From NCBI RefSeq assembly GCF_023898315.1, contig NC_064622.1:357101234-357165233 (forward strand): a stretch of DNA of 64,000 bases, written 5' to 3'. Both the position numbers and the translations under genes were made by a program. This stretch comes from Schistocerca nitens. Taxonomy: Eukaryota > Arthropoda > Insecta > Orthoptera > Acrididae. This document shows, in pieces, positions 11,193 to 22,470 of the stretch; the first letter of the stretch is position 1; every line of letters starts with the position of its first letter. The notes under the pieces are model-generated. The model made no database searches and had not been told where the DNA came from. It saw nothing but the letters and a program-made list of their open reading frames with translations.

Positions 11193-12807
11193 TAAGAAAC
11201 GCGTTGGATGCTCCATATAAAACCCGTCGCCCAACCTATTTTCATACCCATTTTCTCTTCTTTGTATTTTTAATGTCTTCTAGCGCTTCTTCCAGGATAA
11301 GTTTTGCTTGATTTACCCCGCCCTTCGAATCATCTTTCTCGTTTAGTATAACTCTTTTAATCCTAGCCACTTTATTACATCACTGGCCCAGCTTAAACGA
11401 GCAGACACGTAGAAGGTAACACCTCCGCAACATTGGAATTGTGACAGTTCAGTGGAGCAGGGTTGGCGCCGTCTGTTGGCGCAGCAGCACAATCAATGCC
11501 GCCTTGGCCCGAAGACAGCCCGCTGCAACCCGTATGGGAGTCTGACGCCGTTAGTGTTCTGAGTAGCTTACCGTGTCGCGAGACCAACCGGTTTCTAGTA
11601 ATCATTCTACTTGGCAGCTTCCCGTTAGTCTTCTTACATTTGTACCGGCTACACACTTAATCCCGCCATAACCTCAGGTTTTGCCTGATACTATTACCAG
11701 AAATAAGATTTTTCTGGTCGACCAGAAGATTCTGTAATACGTATACAATGCACGCCGAGGCTTTGCCACCATTAAATCCGAATGATTCTGCTATACGGAA
11801 ATGTCAACGAATGCCGTTTGCTACAATCATCTTTAGTGACGAAGCTAGGGCCGCTTGACAAAAATATCACGCTATTTTTGCCTGAAATATTGCCACACAC
11901 AAGACAGCTTTTTTTTTACCACAGTTTCACCTCACAGCCATTCAAGAAACAGGCACTATATATGAAAGTAGACGTTCTGAAATGTAGTGCTGCGGCATAA
12001 GAGAAGAATCTCAGCTCAGAAGAAATAGGCCAGAATTGTTTTGTTTAGACGTCGACGTCGGGCGGGATCAGATTTGTGACACGTAAATTGGATTCGCACG
12101 TTGACAAGTAATTAAAAAAAAATGAGATCACATGGCCTCAGTTCGGCGACCAAAAGTTAACAAGTTTCTTTTGATATACCACATTACTCAGAGCCAACAA
12201 TTGATGGTTAGAGAGAGAAAATTGTGGGGATTTTGATTGTTACTTTCCATCCACTACCAAATATCCCAGACGTGACCCATTTAGATCACGAATTAGTGAT
12301 TTCACGGGTCACGCGAAGTGGAATAGGGTGCTCGAGAAAGTCTTTGTCAAACCAGAAACGTACAAGTATGCTTGCGGCTAGACCTATGTGGTACTTGCGT
12401 ATTCAAAAGTAACTTTTACTCCTGTGACGGATTCCAATTTGTATATGTAGCAGCAACAATTCTGAGCCACTGTTGTTAGTAAATTAATGTGTAAAAACGA
12501 AGCAGATAGTCGACTGTAAAAAGTTTTAGTACAAATTGGAAACAGCGTCTTCCGAACATTACGTGACTTTGTTGGTTTGATGTTGGCTACGTGACGAATT
12601 AACATTGCAGATGCATCAGCGTTACACTAAATGTCCTGTCCGAGTTAGCTGGTTCACACTCAGTGTATCATTGATATTTCACTCTGCTCTGAGCAGTAAC
12701 TAATACTGTACTGTAATGCAATATGAATGCTATGTTACATGAACACGTCAGACTCACTGAACTAAAATCTTCATTTTGTTAGTGAACATGCGTTGATCAC
12801 ATTAAGA
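11193..12807. other. unrecognised stretch
   Basis: I see no gene. Open frames at 11393-11656 (both strands) and 11782-12000 show no known motif. Confidence 0.4.
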
Positions 12808-13018
12808 GTATTCGGGAGGACGACGGTTCAATCCCGCGTCCGGCCATCCTGATTTAGGTTTTCCGTGATTTTCCTAAATCACTCCAGGCAAATGCCGGGA
12901 TGGTTCCTCTGAAAGGGCACGGCCGAATTCCTTCCCCATCCTTCCCCATCCTTCCCTAATCCGATGAGACCGATGACCTCGCTGTCTGGTCTCCTTCTCC
13001 AAAACAACCCAACCCAAT
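12808..13018 (+). mobile_element. SINE, family B
   Basis: Starts with the 3' half of a tRNA-like head (ACGACGGTTCAATCCCGC, a B box), followed by TTTAGGTTTTCCGTGATTTT, AAATGCCGGGATGGTTCCT and GAAAGGGCACGGCCGA, and ends in CCTTCTCCAAAACAACCC. CCTTCCCCAT is duplicated in tandem near 12930. A second copy with the same block order lies at 42945-43118. Confidence 0.8.
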
Positions 13019-13130
13019 CACATTAAGAACTAGAGCAAGATTCGTAATGTTTGTTCCGGGCTGACGCAGGGAAGCTTTTGACCTGATTCATCCGCTGCAG
13101 GAAACTTAGTGGTTGAAGAGAGATAATCTC

Positions 13131-13326
13131 GCCCGCTGCGGTGGCCGAGCGGTTCTAGGCACTTCAGTCCGGAACCGCGCGACTGCTACGGTCGCAGGTT
13201 CGAATCCTGTCTCGGGCATGGATGTGTGTGATGTCAGGTTAGTTAGGTTTAATTAGTTCTAAGTCTAGGGGACTGTTGACCTCAGATGTTAAGTCCCATA
13301 GTGCTTAGAGCCATTTGAACCATTTT
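13131..13326 (+). mobile_element. tRNA-derived SINE, family A
   Basis: Full-length family A copy: A box TGGCCGAGCGG, B box GGTTCGAATCC, shared body, end GAGCCATTTGAACCATTTT. Flanks contain a weak possible target duplication (ATAATCT). It has lost a few bases in the body relative to the other copies. Confidence 0.9.
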
Positions 13327-13686
13327 AGCAATAATCTATATAAAAAAGTATTAAAATAGATCAAAATAGTAGTGTTCGCGATGTTTCTGCTCAACTTTAC
13401 AAACGTTGAATTGGGAAAAATGTAGATGACAGCTAATCCAACTTTCTTTTGGTTTCTTACTGCCTTCACACTTAATCAGGTTGGCCGGGCAGGCGGGTGG
13501 GGCAGTTGCAGGTGCCGTTTCTCTTGCCACAGACGAGCTTTGCGAGACTCCTCATCTATTCTAACATACGCTCTGGCGCCACTGGAGCCACCATTATACT
13601 TTTACTTCTTAAATTATTTCTCAGTTCTGGCATCAGTATTACTTTCAATGCCTCGATTTTACTATTCCTCCTCAGTTTCATAGTTT

Positions 13687-13887
13687 CAAAATGGTTCAAA
13701 TGGCTCTGAGCACTATGGGACTCAACTTCTGAGGTCATCAGTCCCCTAGGACTTAGAACTACTTAAACCTAACTAACCTAAGGACATCACGCACATCAAT
13801 GCCCGAGGCAGGATTCGAACGTGCGACCGTAGCGGTCTCGCGGTTTCAGACTGAAGCGCCTAGAACCGCACGGCCACTCCGGCCGGC
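13687..13887 (-). mobile_element. tRNA-derived SINE, family A, with TSD
   Basis: Complete family A copy in minus orientation. It is flanked by a 14-bp target-site duplication with one mismatch (CAGTTTCATAGTTT at 13673-13686, CAGTTTCATAATTT at 13888-13901). The TSD fixes both ends, including the short A-rich tail on the left. Confidence 0.93.
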
Positions 13888-14040
13888 CAGTTTCATAATT
13901 TGATAAAATTTCTGGCTGACTTCATCTCAAGACGAACTCACTCTTGTGACCGAAGGCCTGATGATCTCACTGTTTAGTCTCTTAAACTCCAACCATCTGC
14001 AGCCCTCGGTTCATTTTTGGAATTTGGAAATTTATGATAA

Positions 14041-14180
14041 GTTCTGTGGGACCAAACTGCTGAGGTCATCGGTCCCTAGGCTTACACACTACTTAGACTA
14101 ACTTACGCTGACAACACACACACGACTCGAATCTCCGACGGGGAGAGCCGCGCGAGCCGTGACAAGGCGGCTCGGTTCGG
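14041..14180 (-). mobile_element. tRNA-derived SINE, family C (decayed)
   Basis: On the minus strand: B-box region GGAGATTCGAGTCGTGTGTG, then a body ending in GGGACCGATGACCTCAGCAG and TTTGGTCCCAC. It is related in layout to family A but distinct in sequence. Another copy is at 56488-56655. Confidence 0.65.
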
Positions 14181-15683
14181 ATCATTTTGCCGCGTTCACT
14201 GGCGACTATCTACAATTGGGTAACTTCCATAAAACTTTCCTCCGTTTTTAAAACTTCATTTCCTAAACTGTATACCGTATATGACCAAGTGAATCTCAAT
14301 CGGCATCACGCTATCGCCTGACACAAAAGACTACGGAGAAATGTTGCAGTACAGCTCCATGCAGTTCGGTTTTGCAGGCCTGGTGGGATTTTGTTGTCAG
14401 TTCAGCACAAACACCCACAGTGGTATAAAACGAGTTTAGATTGTAATCCACTAAAAACAAGGCAGCAGTATGTGTACTAGTTAAAATGTACCAAACACTT
14501 CCTTGACGATGCAGTACTGGAAGAAAAATGTGCTAACATGGTCAGGAATACACAGTAAAATCAGTTAGTTAAGGTACAAAATTGTACTCAACGTCGATAA
14601 TAGTTTGATTTGTGACCCTTGATATCGTATACCTAATAGCACAGAGAGAAGTAGTACTTGCTATGTTAATACAGTGAAATCTAAATAACGTTTCTGCCAT
14701 TTGGCAGTCTGTATCGTCACTGAACGTTCTGTAAGATACTCATAGTTAACTGTTAAAATTCCATAAATAGTGACTGCTAAATCCAAACATGGAACGAAAT
14801 TGGGGTTACAAAGAAGCGGTTCCCAACCCACGAACCGCGGCCCACCTGCAGAGCAGCATGGCACTGGCCCGTGAGTGCTGGCCGGGAGTCCAAGGCACGA
14901 TAAAAAGCTATCGGCTTCTTCATTGTGGTTCACTCGTCAAGGGAGGGGAGCACAGAATGAAATAAGAGTTGAAATGCTTGCCAGCACTTTTTTATAATCC
15001 TGAAAAATTACCAATACATTGTGCCACCAGGTGGCTGGAAGTCTACACCCCTACTAGCTGCATTACAGGCCTGGTGCGTGGCTTATAACAATCCCACCGT
15101 AATTTGTGGAGCTGGTAGTTTGTGGGACACAGTTGTTCACAAGAACGACTCTTCAATTTTGCTCATTTAATATCGTGACATGAGGAGTCAGTATGCATAG
15201 TGCCTTTGCTTGGATTCCTTACTACGGGGAGTTGCGGGGAGAAAGCAGCCATCCCGGCATCTGCATGGAGGACCTGAATGGCCGACCCAAGAACTCAATG
15301 AGATTCCTTCGAATGCGAGTTGAGGGCGGTAGCCAGTACACCACTTCGCTTAGTCCACGTGGAAATGTCGCTACACTTTGATGGGTCTTCTGACAAAATA
15401 CCTTCGTGAACGAGCCTTTTCAACTGCGCTAAGTATAAGGAAAGGTTGAATATAGATAACGATTTACGGCTAAAATTAACCAGTTTTAATCCAGATATTG
15501 ATAATCTCATGGGTGACAAACAATGTAATAAATCCCATTGAGTTCTTTTTAGCATGGACAACTAGATTTTGAGTTTTCATGTAGTTGTGACAGTTTTGCT
15601 AATTAGGCTTGATAGTTGGTCCGCACATATAAAAAGGTTGGGAACTGCCTGTTAGCTTGTCTCGGGTTCTACGGCCGAATTAT

Positions 15684-15688
<5 letters not shown>
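14181..15688. other. unrecognised stretch
   Basis: No gene recognised. About 14820-14940 is GC-rich and open on the minus strand for 90 codons, but shows no motif. Confidence 0.4.

Positions 15689-15743
<55 letters not shown>
15689..15743. repeat. (TA)27 microsatellite
   Basis: Uninterrupted TA dinucleotides over about 55 bp, located upstream of the PLE remnant. Confidence 0.97.
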
Positions 15744-15746
<3 letters not shown>

Positions 15747-15899
15747 CCAACGTGAGTGGCTGGCGTTGTCAAAGCTTCATTCTTCATTGCTGATGTGGAC
15801 AGGAGTCGAGATCGCGGCCGCAGCTTATATGTACCTGGCGCGTCAACGTCCAAGGACTTTCCCGTGTACATTTCCGGTGCAGTCCTTCACTCGCCTCCG

Positions 15900-16545
15900 T
15901 AAGCACGGCAAAGAAGAGCAAAGAGTGTCTCCGATCGGCAAGGGAGAAAAGGGACCCATTGGCAATGTCGGGGAATATACCGCATAGACTACCATGCACA
16001 TGCGGAAAGTTAATGTTGGAATGACTTGGCGATCAATTAACACCAGAATCACAAAACACAAGCGACATATCAGATTGGGACAGGTGGAGAAATCGGTCGT
16101 GGCAGAGCTCGTGCTGTGTGAGGCCGACCACATAGTAAAATTCGACGACACGGAAGTTTTGGGTTAAGGGAAGAGCTATCACATCAGCTTGTTTAGAGAA
16201 GCGATAGGAATACACAGACAAGAGCATAGCTTCAACAAGAAAGAAAGTCTCAAGGTGAACGGATCCTGGATTCCCGTGCTTCAGTGAAAGACCGTTGCAG
16301 ATCGGAAGAGGAGAACAGCATAGGAAATAACCACGGAAAAGCCCTTGGAAGTTGGCGCGCCAGGTACGTATGATCATCGGCCGCGAGCTCGACTCCAGTC
16401 CACCACCAACAATGGGGGGGGGGGGGGTAAGTTTTGACAAAACGTCAGAAAAAATCATCAAACAAATGTCGGCCAAAGAACCCGATACAGAAGCCATCAG
16501 GCAGTTTTTGAACAAGAGGGCACGGAGGTCTTAACAATTTTGTAA
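15900..16545 (+). pseudogene. Penelope-like element, GIY-YIG endonuclease C-terminal part
   Basis: The plus strand reads GEYTA, a stop, then VNVGMTWRSINTRITKHKRH, IRLGQVEKSVVAELVL, and later SLFREAIGIHRQEHSFNKKE before a final hydrophobic NGSWIPVLQ. This is the order seen in the GIY-YIG domain and tail of PLE reverse transcriptases: GxY..YVGMT, R and H of the helix, AEH, REAIEI..NFN. In the intact family it nicks target DNA. At least one stop and one frameshift are present, the catalytic GVY-YVG spacing is damaged, and the RT half is absent. A 14-G run at 16414-16427 lies in the tail. Confidence 0.72.
16414..16427. repeat. G14 homopolymer
   Basis: Fourteen consecutive G on the plus strand, inside the tail of the decayed PLE. 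Confidence 0.95.
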
Positions 16546-16549
16546 AATT

Positions 16550-17040
16550 TTATTCCTTTCCACGATCCCCATCTCAGCTCAAGGAACAATTCGTCGCTTT
16601 TTTTTTTTATTTTACTGCGAACAGGCAGTCTGAGGACAACGCCCAATTTCGACTTCTCGTTCTTTGTTCATTTATTTTCTTCTAATATGCTTTCACTGTT
16701 TCTTCTTTCTGTCGTCAAACCATTTCGAACCAGACTTTTGCGCTTCGCTGTCTTGGAATCCTTCCATTTTCAATAATTCCACCCCCCCCCCCCAAGGCTT
16801 CTCTGTTGTTTATATATTCTGTCATTTCTTTCTAAATCCTTTTTTACTTCGTTGACCCAGCATGTTGTGGACTTCTTACCCCACAAATATTTGAAAATCT
16901 TACTAGTTAGTCTACTGTCTTTCATTAGAAACAAATGGCCAGAAAACATGAGTACTCTTTTTCTCATTGCGTCTGAAATATTTTCTATATTTTGGTATAT
17001 TTCAGCATGACTGAGTAATTTCCAACCTTCTGCTGTGTTT
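16550..17040. other. unrecognised stretch with poly-C
   Basis: No gene recognised. A 12-C run is at 16782-16793. It lies between the PLE remnant and the 3' end of the next LINE. Confidence 0.4.
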
Positions 17041-18240
17041 TGTTACCCTAACATTTTCCTTATAGTTGGCCTTTCTGGTATTTCTGATTTATCTAAATTG
17101 TAGTTTAATGCCAGGCATTCCCTTGCATGTAGACATTCTGACTCCACTACTGCGTTGTAATGCCTTATTTTTGAATATTTGGATAGGCACTTGTTATTGT
17201 TGAGGTCTTCGGTGATATCATATGCTCTCCCCATTTTATACAGTCTTTCCTCTATTGCAGATTTTTCCAAAACATTTTCTTGGATTTTATTCCCTAGATA
17301 TTTGAATCTTTTCACCCGCCCTATTTGACTAAAATGTTTTCAGGAATTTTGGAGCATCCTTATCGTTTGTTACTTTTTTCTTTCAGAAATTCTTAAGCAA
17401 GTTCTGATGGCAATTTCTTCCAGGAAAGTATATCAAAATCATCTGCAAATGCAAGACAGTTGATTTCGATATTTTTGCTTCCTAACCTTATAGGCGACAT
17501 GTTGAGTTCAATAAGTTTTTCGCTCCAAATTCTCACTGTTTTCTCTAACACACTTGTAAAAAGAATTGGGGATAGGCAGTCACTTTGCCGTACACCTGTT
17601 TTTATTTTGAAAGGCCGTGAAATTTCTTCCCATAAATTTTACTTTACAGATTGTATCTGTGTTTCACGGATTAGGTTTGCCAGTTTAGACTTCCTGCCAA
17701 ATTTTTGAATTATTTTGTCTATAATTTCTCTGTCAACAGAACCAAAAGCCTTTCTGAAATCCACAAACATAACTGCAGTGTCCTTTGAATTAAGTAATAT
17801 GTGGCGAATTGCTGACTTGAAACTAAATCTTGGAAAATAACTTTATACGCTACTGGCAGTAGAGAGATTCCTCTGCTGTTTACATCCTGTTTATTACTTC
17901 TTCTTCTTCTTTTTTTTATGTATGAAGGCAACTTTCAATTCCTGCGGGATTTTTTCTGTTTTCCAGATTTCTTCAGAGAGGTAATTTCGCTCCTTTGCTA
18001 TATTTGGCAAGAACCACTTCAAAAGTTCAACTGTAATAGAATCTTCTCCACTAGAATTGTTGTTTCTGAGGGCTTTAATTACTTTTTCAGTCTCTTCCGT
18101 AGTTGGTGGTAACTTTTATTCCAAATTTGCATTAATGCCGAGAATTCCAATTTTACTTGGTTCAAAGCAGTTCAGAACCTGATGAAAATATTTTGCTGTT
18201 TTTATTTTTGAAACACATTTGGAATTGGGTACCCCTTTAA
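17041..18240 (-). mobile_element. LINE reverse transcriptase relic, family 1
   Basis: Minus-strand RT with domains in order: EETEKVIKALRNNNSSGED (about 18050-18110), a KKR..KQDVNSRGISLLPVAYK block (about 17880), GVRQSDCLSPILF (about 17560), and LAFADDF, the catalytic FADD box, at about 17450. The C-terminal part reads FKYLGNKIQENVLE and SKYSKIRHYNAVVES (17043-17315). Several frameshifts break it. No endonuclease was found upstream, so it is 5'-truncated. Confidence 0.8.
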
Positions 18241-18284
18241 TTTGTTCTTAAAAGTTCGATAAGTCACGATTATTTGTTATTATT

Positions 18285-18550
18285 ATCATTATTGTTGTTG
18301 TTGTTGTGATCTTCAGTGCGAAGAGTGGTTTGCTTGGTGGTCCATTGATGTCTAACAATCAGAATGTCCTATCAACCGATTCCTCTTCTAGTGAGATTGT
18401 GCTACAAATATCTTTTCTCACCAGTTGTATTCAGTACCTCCACATTACGTGCCTGGTCTATCCATTTAATCTTAAAATCATTTTCCTATAGTACCACATT
18501 TCAAAGCCTTCTGTTTTATTCTTGTCTGAACTGTTTATCGTACATGTAAT
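18285..18550 (-). mobile_element. 3' tail of LINE family 2 (fragment)
   Basis: Starts in a (TTG)n/(ATT)n tract, then GTGATCTTCAGTGCGAAGAG, and continues with CAACCGATTCC and TACCACATTTC. These correspond in order to the 3' portion of the LINE better preserved at 22471-24175, with internal loss. Only the last part of the coding region and the 3' UTR are present. Confidence 0.6.
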
Positions 18551-18559
18551 AGCACTCTC

Positions 18560-19220
18560 GTACTGATCGAACATAGCGGTAACAAATCTAGAAGCAACTC
18601 ACGAATCGCGTCGATGTCTTCTTTTAATCAGACCTGATGGGCGTTCCGAACATCCCGAGCAGTACTCAAGAATGATGTTCTTTATAGAAGCGCTACACTT
18701 CCCCAGAACCTTACCAAAAAAAAAAAAAAAAGTAGCATACATTCGCCTTCCCTTCAAGTACACGTATTTCATCGTTCCATATCATGTCGTTCTCAAATAT
18801 TATGCCTAGATATTTAATCGACGTGACCGACCCAAACAGCAGACTATTAATAATGTATCCAAACATACACGAATATTCGTGTTTCCCATCCCTGTTAACT
18901 TAAATTTACCCACATTTATAGCACGTTATCACTCATTGCACTAAACAGAAATCCTTTCAATCAATCATCTTGAATCCAACTAGTCACGCAACCACGAAAC
19001 TTCAGCATCATCAGCAAACAGTCTCAGATAACTGCTGGCCCTGACGGCTATGTCGTGTAGGTATATGGAGAGCGGAAGCAGTCCTGTCACTTCAGTGGGG
19101 CACTCCTGGCGTTATTTTTGTGTCCGAGTACTCCTGGCCTGGAAAAAGTACTTGATTCGGATACAGTATCCATTCCGTCTGGAAGTCCCTTTGGCCTCAA
19201 GGTTGCAAGTCTCTTTAGTT
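18560..19220 (-). mobile_element. LINE RT relic, family 3
   Basis: On the minus strand the catalytic box reads RLFADDAEVSWL (about 19000-19030), preceded by IYLHDIAVRASS. Further downstream come GSVALL and ILEYCSGCSE, then GLIKRRHRRDS, matching the RRAAR region of the copy at 32940-33320. A 16-A tract (plus strand 18715-18731) interrupts it. The first RT motifs and the 3' end are missing. Confidence 0.7.
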
Positions 19221-19224
19221 GACG

Positions 19225-19228
19225 CCAC

Positions 19229-19259
<31 letters not shown>

Positions 19260-19351
19260 ACTCAACGCTCAGTCCCCGAGCGGCAGGGAATCGAAGCCAG
19301 GGCCGCTGCATAGCAGTCAGACGCGCTGTCCACTCAGCTAAGGGGGCGGAC
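19225..19351 (-). mobile_element. tRNA-derived SINE head, family D, with (GAT)10
   Basis: The reverse complement of 19262-19351 starts TCCGCCCCCTTAGCTGAGTG (A-box region) and continues to GGCTTCGATTCCCTGCCGC (B box), a tRNA-like promoter. The body is reduced to a short piece and a (GAT)n microsatellite at 19229-19258. Confidence 0.75.
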
Positions 19352-19366
19352 ATTCTTTCATAAATA

Positions 19367-20707
19367 CAGGGCTATTGCAAATCATTGAAGCGATTTTATA
19401 AATTCACTGTAGCTCCATTCATTGACATATGGTCACGACACACTACAGATACGTAGAAAAACTCATAAAGTTTTGTTCGGCTGAAGCCGCACTTCAGGTT
19501 TCTGCCGCCAGATCGCTCGAGAGCGCAGTGAGACAAAATGGCAACAGGAGCCGAGAAAGCGTATGTCGTGCTTGAAATGCACTCACATCGGTCAGTCATA
19601 ACAGTGCAACGACACTTCAGGACGAAGTTCAACAAAGATCCACCAACTGCTAACTCCATTCGGCGATGGTATGCGCAGCTTAAAGCTTCTGGATGCCTCT
19701 GTAAGGGGAAATAAACGGGTCGGCCTGCAGTGAACGAAGAAACGGTTGAACGCGTGCGGGCAAGTCTCACGTGTAGCCCGCGGAAGTCGACGAATAAAGC
19801 AAGCAGGGAGCTAAACGTACCACAGCTGACGGTTTGGAAAATCTTACGGAAAAGGCTAAAACAGAAGCCTTACCGTTTACAATTGCTACAAGCCCTGACA
19901 CCCGATGACAAAGTCAAACGCTTGAATTTTCGGCGCGGTTGCAACAGCTCATGGAAGAGGATGCATTTAGTGCGAAACTTGTTTTCAGTGATGAAGCAAC
20001 ATTTTTTCTTAATGGTGAAGTGAACAGACACAATGTGCGAATCTGGGCGGTAGAGAATCCTTACTCATTCGTGCAGCAAATCCGCTTTTCACCAAAAGTT
20101 AACGTGTTTTGTGCAATCTCACGGTTTCAAGTTTATGGCCTCTTTTTCTTCTGCGAAAAAAAACGTTACAGGACACGTGTATCTGGACATGCTGGAAAAT
20201 TGGCTCATGCCACAACTGGAGACCGACAGCGCCGACTTCATCTTTCAACAGGATGGTGCTCCACCGCACTTCCATCATGATGTTCGGCATTTCTTAAACT
20301 GGATATTGGAAAACCGATGGATCGGTCGTGGTGGAGATCATGATCAGCAATTCATGTCATGGCCTCCACGCTCTCACAACTTAACACCATGCGATTTCTT
20401 TCAGTGGGGTTATGTGAAAGATTCAGTGTTTAAACCTCCTTTACCAAGAAACGTGCCAGAACTGCGAGCTCGCATCAACGATGCTTTCGAACTCATTGAT
20501 GGGGACATGCTGCGCCGAGTGTGGGAGGAATTTGATTATCGGCTTGAAGTCTGCCGAATCACTAAAGGGGCACATATCGAACATTTGTGAATGCCTAAAA
20601 AAACTTTTTGAGTTTTTGTATGTGTGTGCAAAGCGTTGTGAAAATATCTCAAATAATAAAGTTATTGTAGAGCTGTGAAATCGCTTCAATCATTTGTAAT
20701 AATCCTG
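19367..20707 (+). mobile_element. mariner-like element, full length with TIRs (about 1.34 kb)
   Basis: Terminal inverted repeats CAGGGCTATTGCAAATCATT (from 19367) and its counterpart at the right end (to 20707) match over about 30 bp with few differences. Both ends abut a TA target duplication (19365-19366, 20708-20709). The interior holds one transposase pseudogene. Complete ends, both TIRs and the TSD make this one of the best-defined DNA transposons here. Confidence 0.92.
19538..20590 (+). pseudogene. mariner-like transposase (DD41D type), inactivated
   Basis: Start chosen at ATG 19538 (MATGAEKAYVV). The N-terminal helix-turn-helix is followed by catalytic boxes FSDEATF, FQQDGAPPH and LTPCDFF. 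The last two aspartates are 46 residues apart, but five residues look inserted after WIGRGG, giving 41 in the ancestral state. Inactivating changes are a stop at 19712-19714, a frameshift near 19935 and a second frameshift in an A8 run near 20155. The transposase would have cut and pasted the element at TA sites. All three acidic residues remain, so decay is moderate. Confidence 0.9.
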
Positions 20708-20709
20708 TA

Positions 20710-22470
20710 CGTGTAGTTTGTTTGAACGCTGTCTTCTTGGAATTCTCTATGAACCGGACTTTATGTACTCCCAAAGCCTCTGTTGCGAACGCAGTCGCTG
20801 ATTTGTTTCCAGATCCCATCAGCAGCACTCCGTTGTATGCTTTTATAAGAATGCTAATCGATGTAAAATTTGTCATATCGTAGAAAAGATTAATCATACT
20901 ATACGGTCCATTTTTAATAGTGTCCTCATAGAGGGTTTGTTCGACTGAAGTTAAATGTCCTGTGCTTACCTGTAAGGTTCGTCGCCATATCTCTGAATAG
21001 TAGAATCTCTGCGGCGATATTTAGACTTTCAAATGACAAAAATCCGTTGGTAAGTTTCCCAGTAATAACACTTGAAAATTGCGAGAGGTAGAGGAATGGA
21101 GTCCTGAAAACGTAAACAGGGGTAGCGTACAACCAACGGGTCACAGATTTTGCTCATGTCTACAGTGTTTGTAATAAATAATTAAGTGTAACAAATGCTG
21201 GTCCAGAACGACGCGCGTCTCGTGAGTTTCCGAGAGCTCCAGGTTCAAAGTTTGGTGAGATTGATAAACAGCGCACTGGAATTCTGCTTGAACTGCATTC
21301 CACTTTGGTTTTTTCCCCCTAATTTTCCAACAGATGGTGATTCTTTAATCGGCACGAAAGGTCCTGTAACGGCTCAATTTCAAAAACACAGTTTCGATAA
21401 ATAAATTTAAATTTCATAACGAGTGGTTGTTAGACCTCTGTTATATTTCACCACGAATGTTACACTATTACTATTTCTTTCCGAAGAAATGGAATTGGTA
21501 CTAGCGATGAAACGTTATTTTGGCCCGCCCTCTAAGCATGCGTGGCGGCGCGCGAATGGTTTAAACTTGTCACAACTCAAGTCAATAATGAAAATCCCAT
21601 ATCATTAAATATACTGACGTTTAAGCCTGTCATAATCAGGAGCTTAATGTCAGGAATCTCTTATTTCTGCTCCTGCTTAGCGCGCTTTTGTAAGGTGCTA
21701 CCTCTTGGCAGCACATTAAGAACTTTTTGTGCAACGGGCGTTGAAAATACTACCGTCGTGAGGAAATGCACTCCCGGTAAAGCAGCCGTGTAGGCTCCGG
21801 CCCCAGCCCAATAATAGGATTAAGGAACGTCCAGTAGATTCAGGTTGAAGGAGAAATACCCTCCCCGCTGGATACTGGCCCAGGCGACTACAATACCAAA
21901 CATAGCTGTAGCATAAACGGCAGCTAGGGAACGACATGTTTTAGTGACACTGGCGTATGGCGGAAGAATCGAATAGAAATGACAAGGCTAAAACACAGTA
22001 CGACCAGAATTCTAATCTGCCGCCTTCGCCGACTGCACTGACGCCGCTGCTTCGCATCTGCCTCTCGTATTTTATTAAAAAGGCTTGTGAAACATTTAAT
22101 CTTGATTTCTCGGCAAAAATTGGGTGGCGAATCTTACTAACGCAGCATTTGTAATTGCAGGTATGTACTACAATAGTACAAAACATGAGCATAATCTGTG
22201 ACGCGTTGGGTGTATGCTTTCTGTGTGAAACACAAGTGCACTGTTAAATGTTTGTTCATGACAGAACAGCATAAAAATGTATGTGACATGTTGTGCCATT
22301 CAGCTAATTGTGAAAAATTATTACACTTGTAGAAGTCAGAAACATTTATCACAAAGTATTATATCGATTGCTAAAAAAAAAATCCTCGTAAGAACTGAAG
22401 TAATGGTTTCGGACAAGACGAGAAAACGTTGTCTTCGTTATCCACTTGGATATTAACATACAAGTATGTT
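20710..22470. other. unrecognised stretch
   Basis: No gene recognised. Short open frames at 20649-20897, 21716-21937 and 21941-22192 lack motifs. No strong repeat structure was seen. Confidence 0.4.

Noticed and set aside
16033..16515. 160-codon minus-strand open frame
   Set aside because: It lies antisense to the PLE GIY-YIG remnant and shows no motif.
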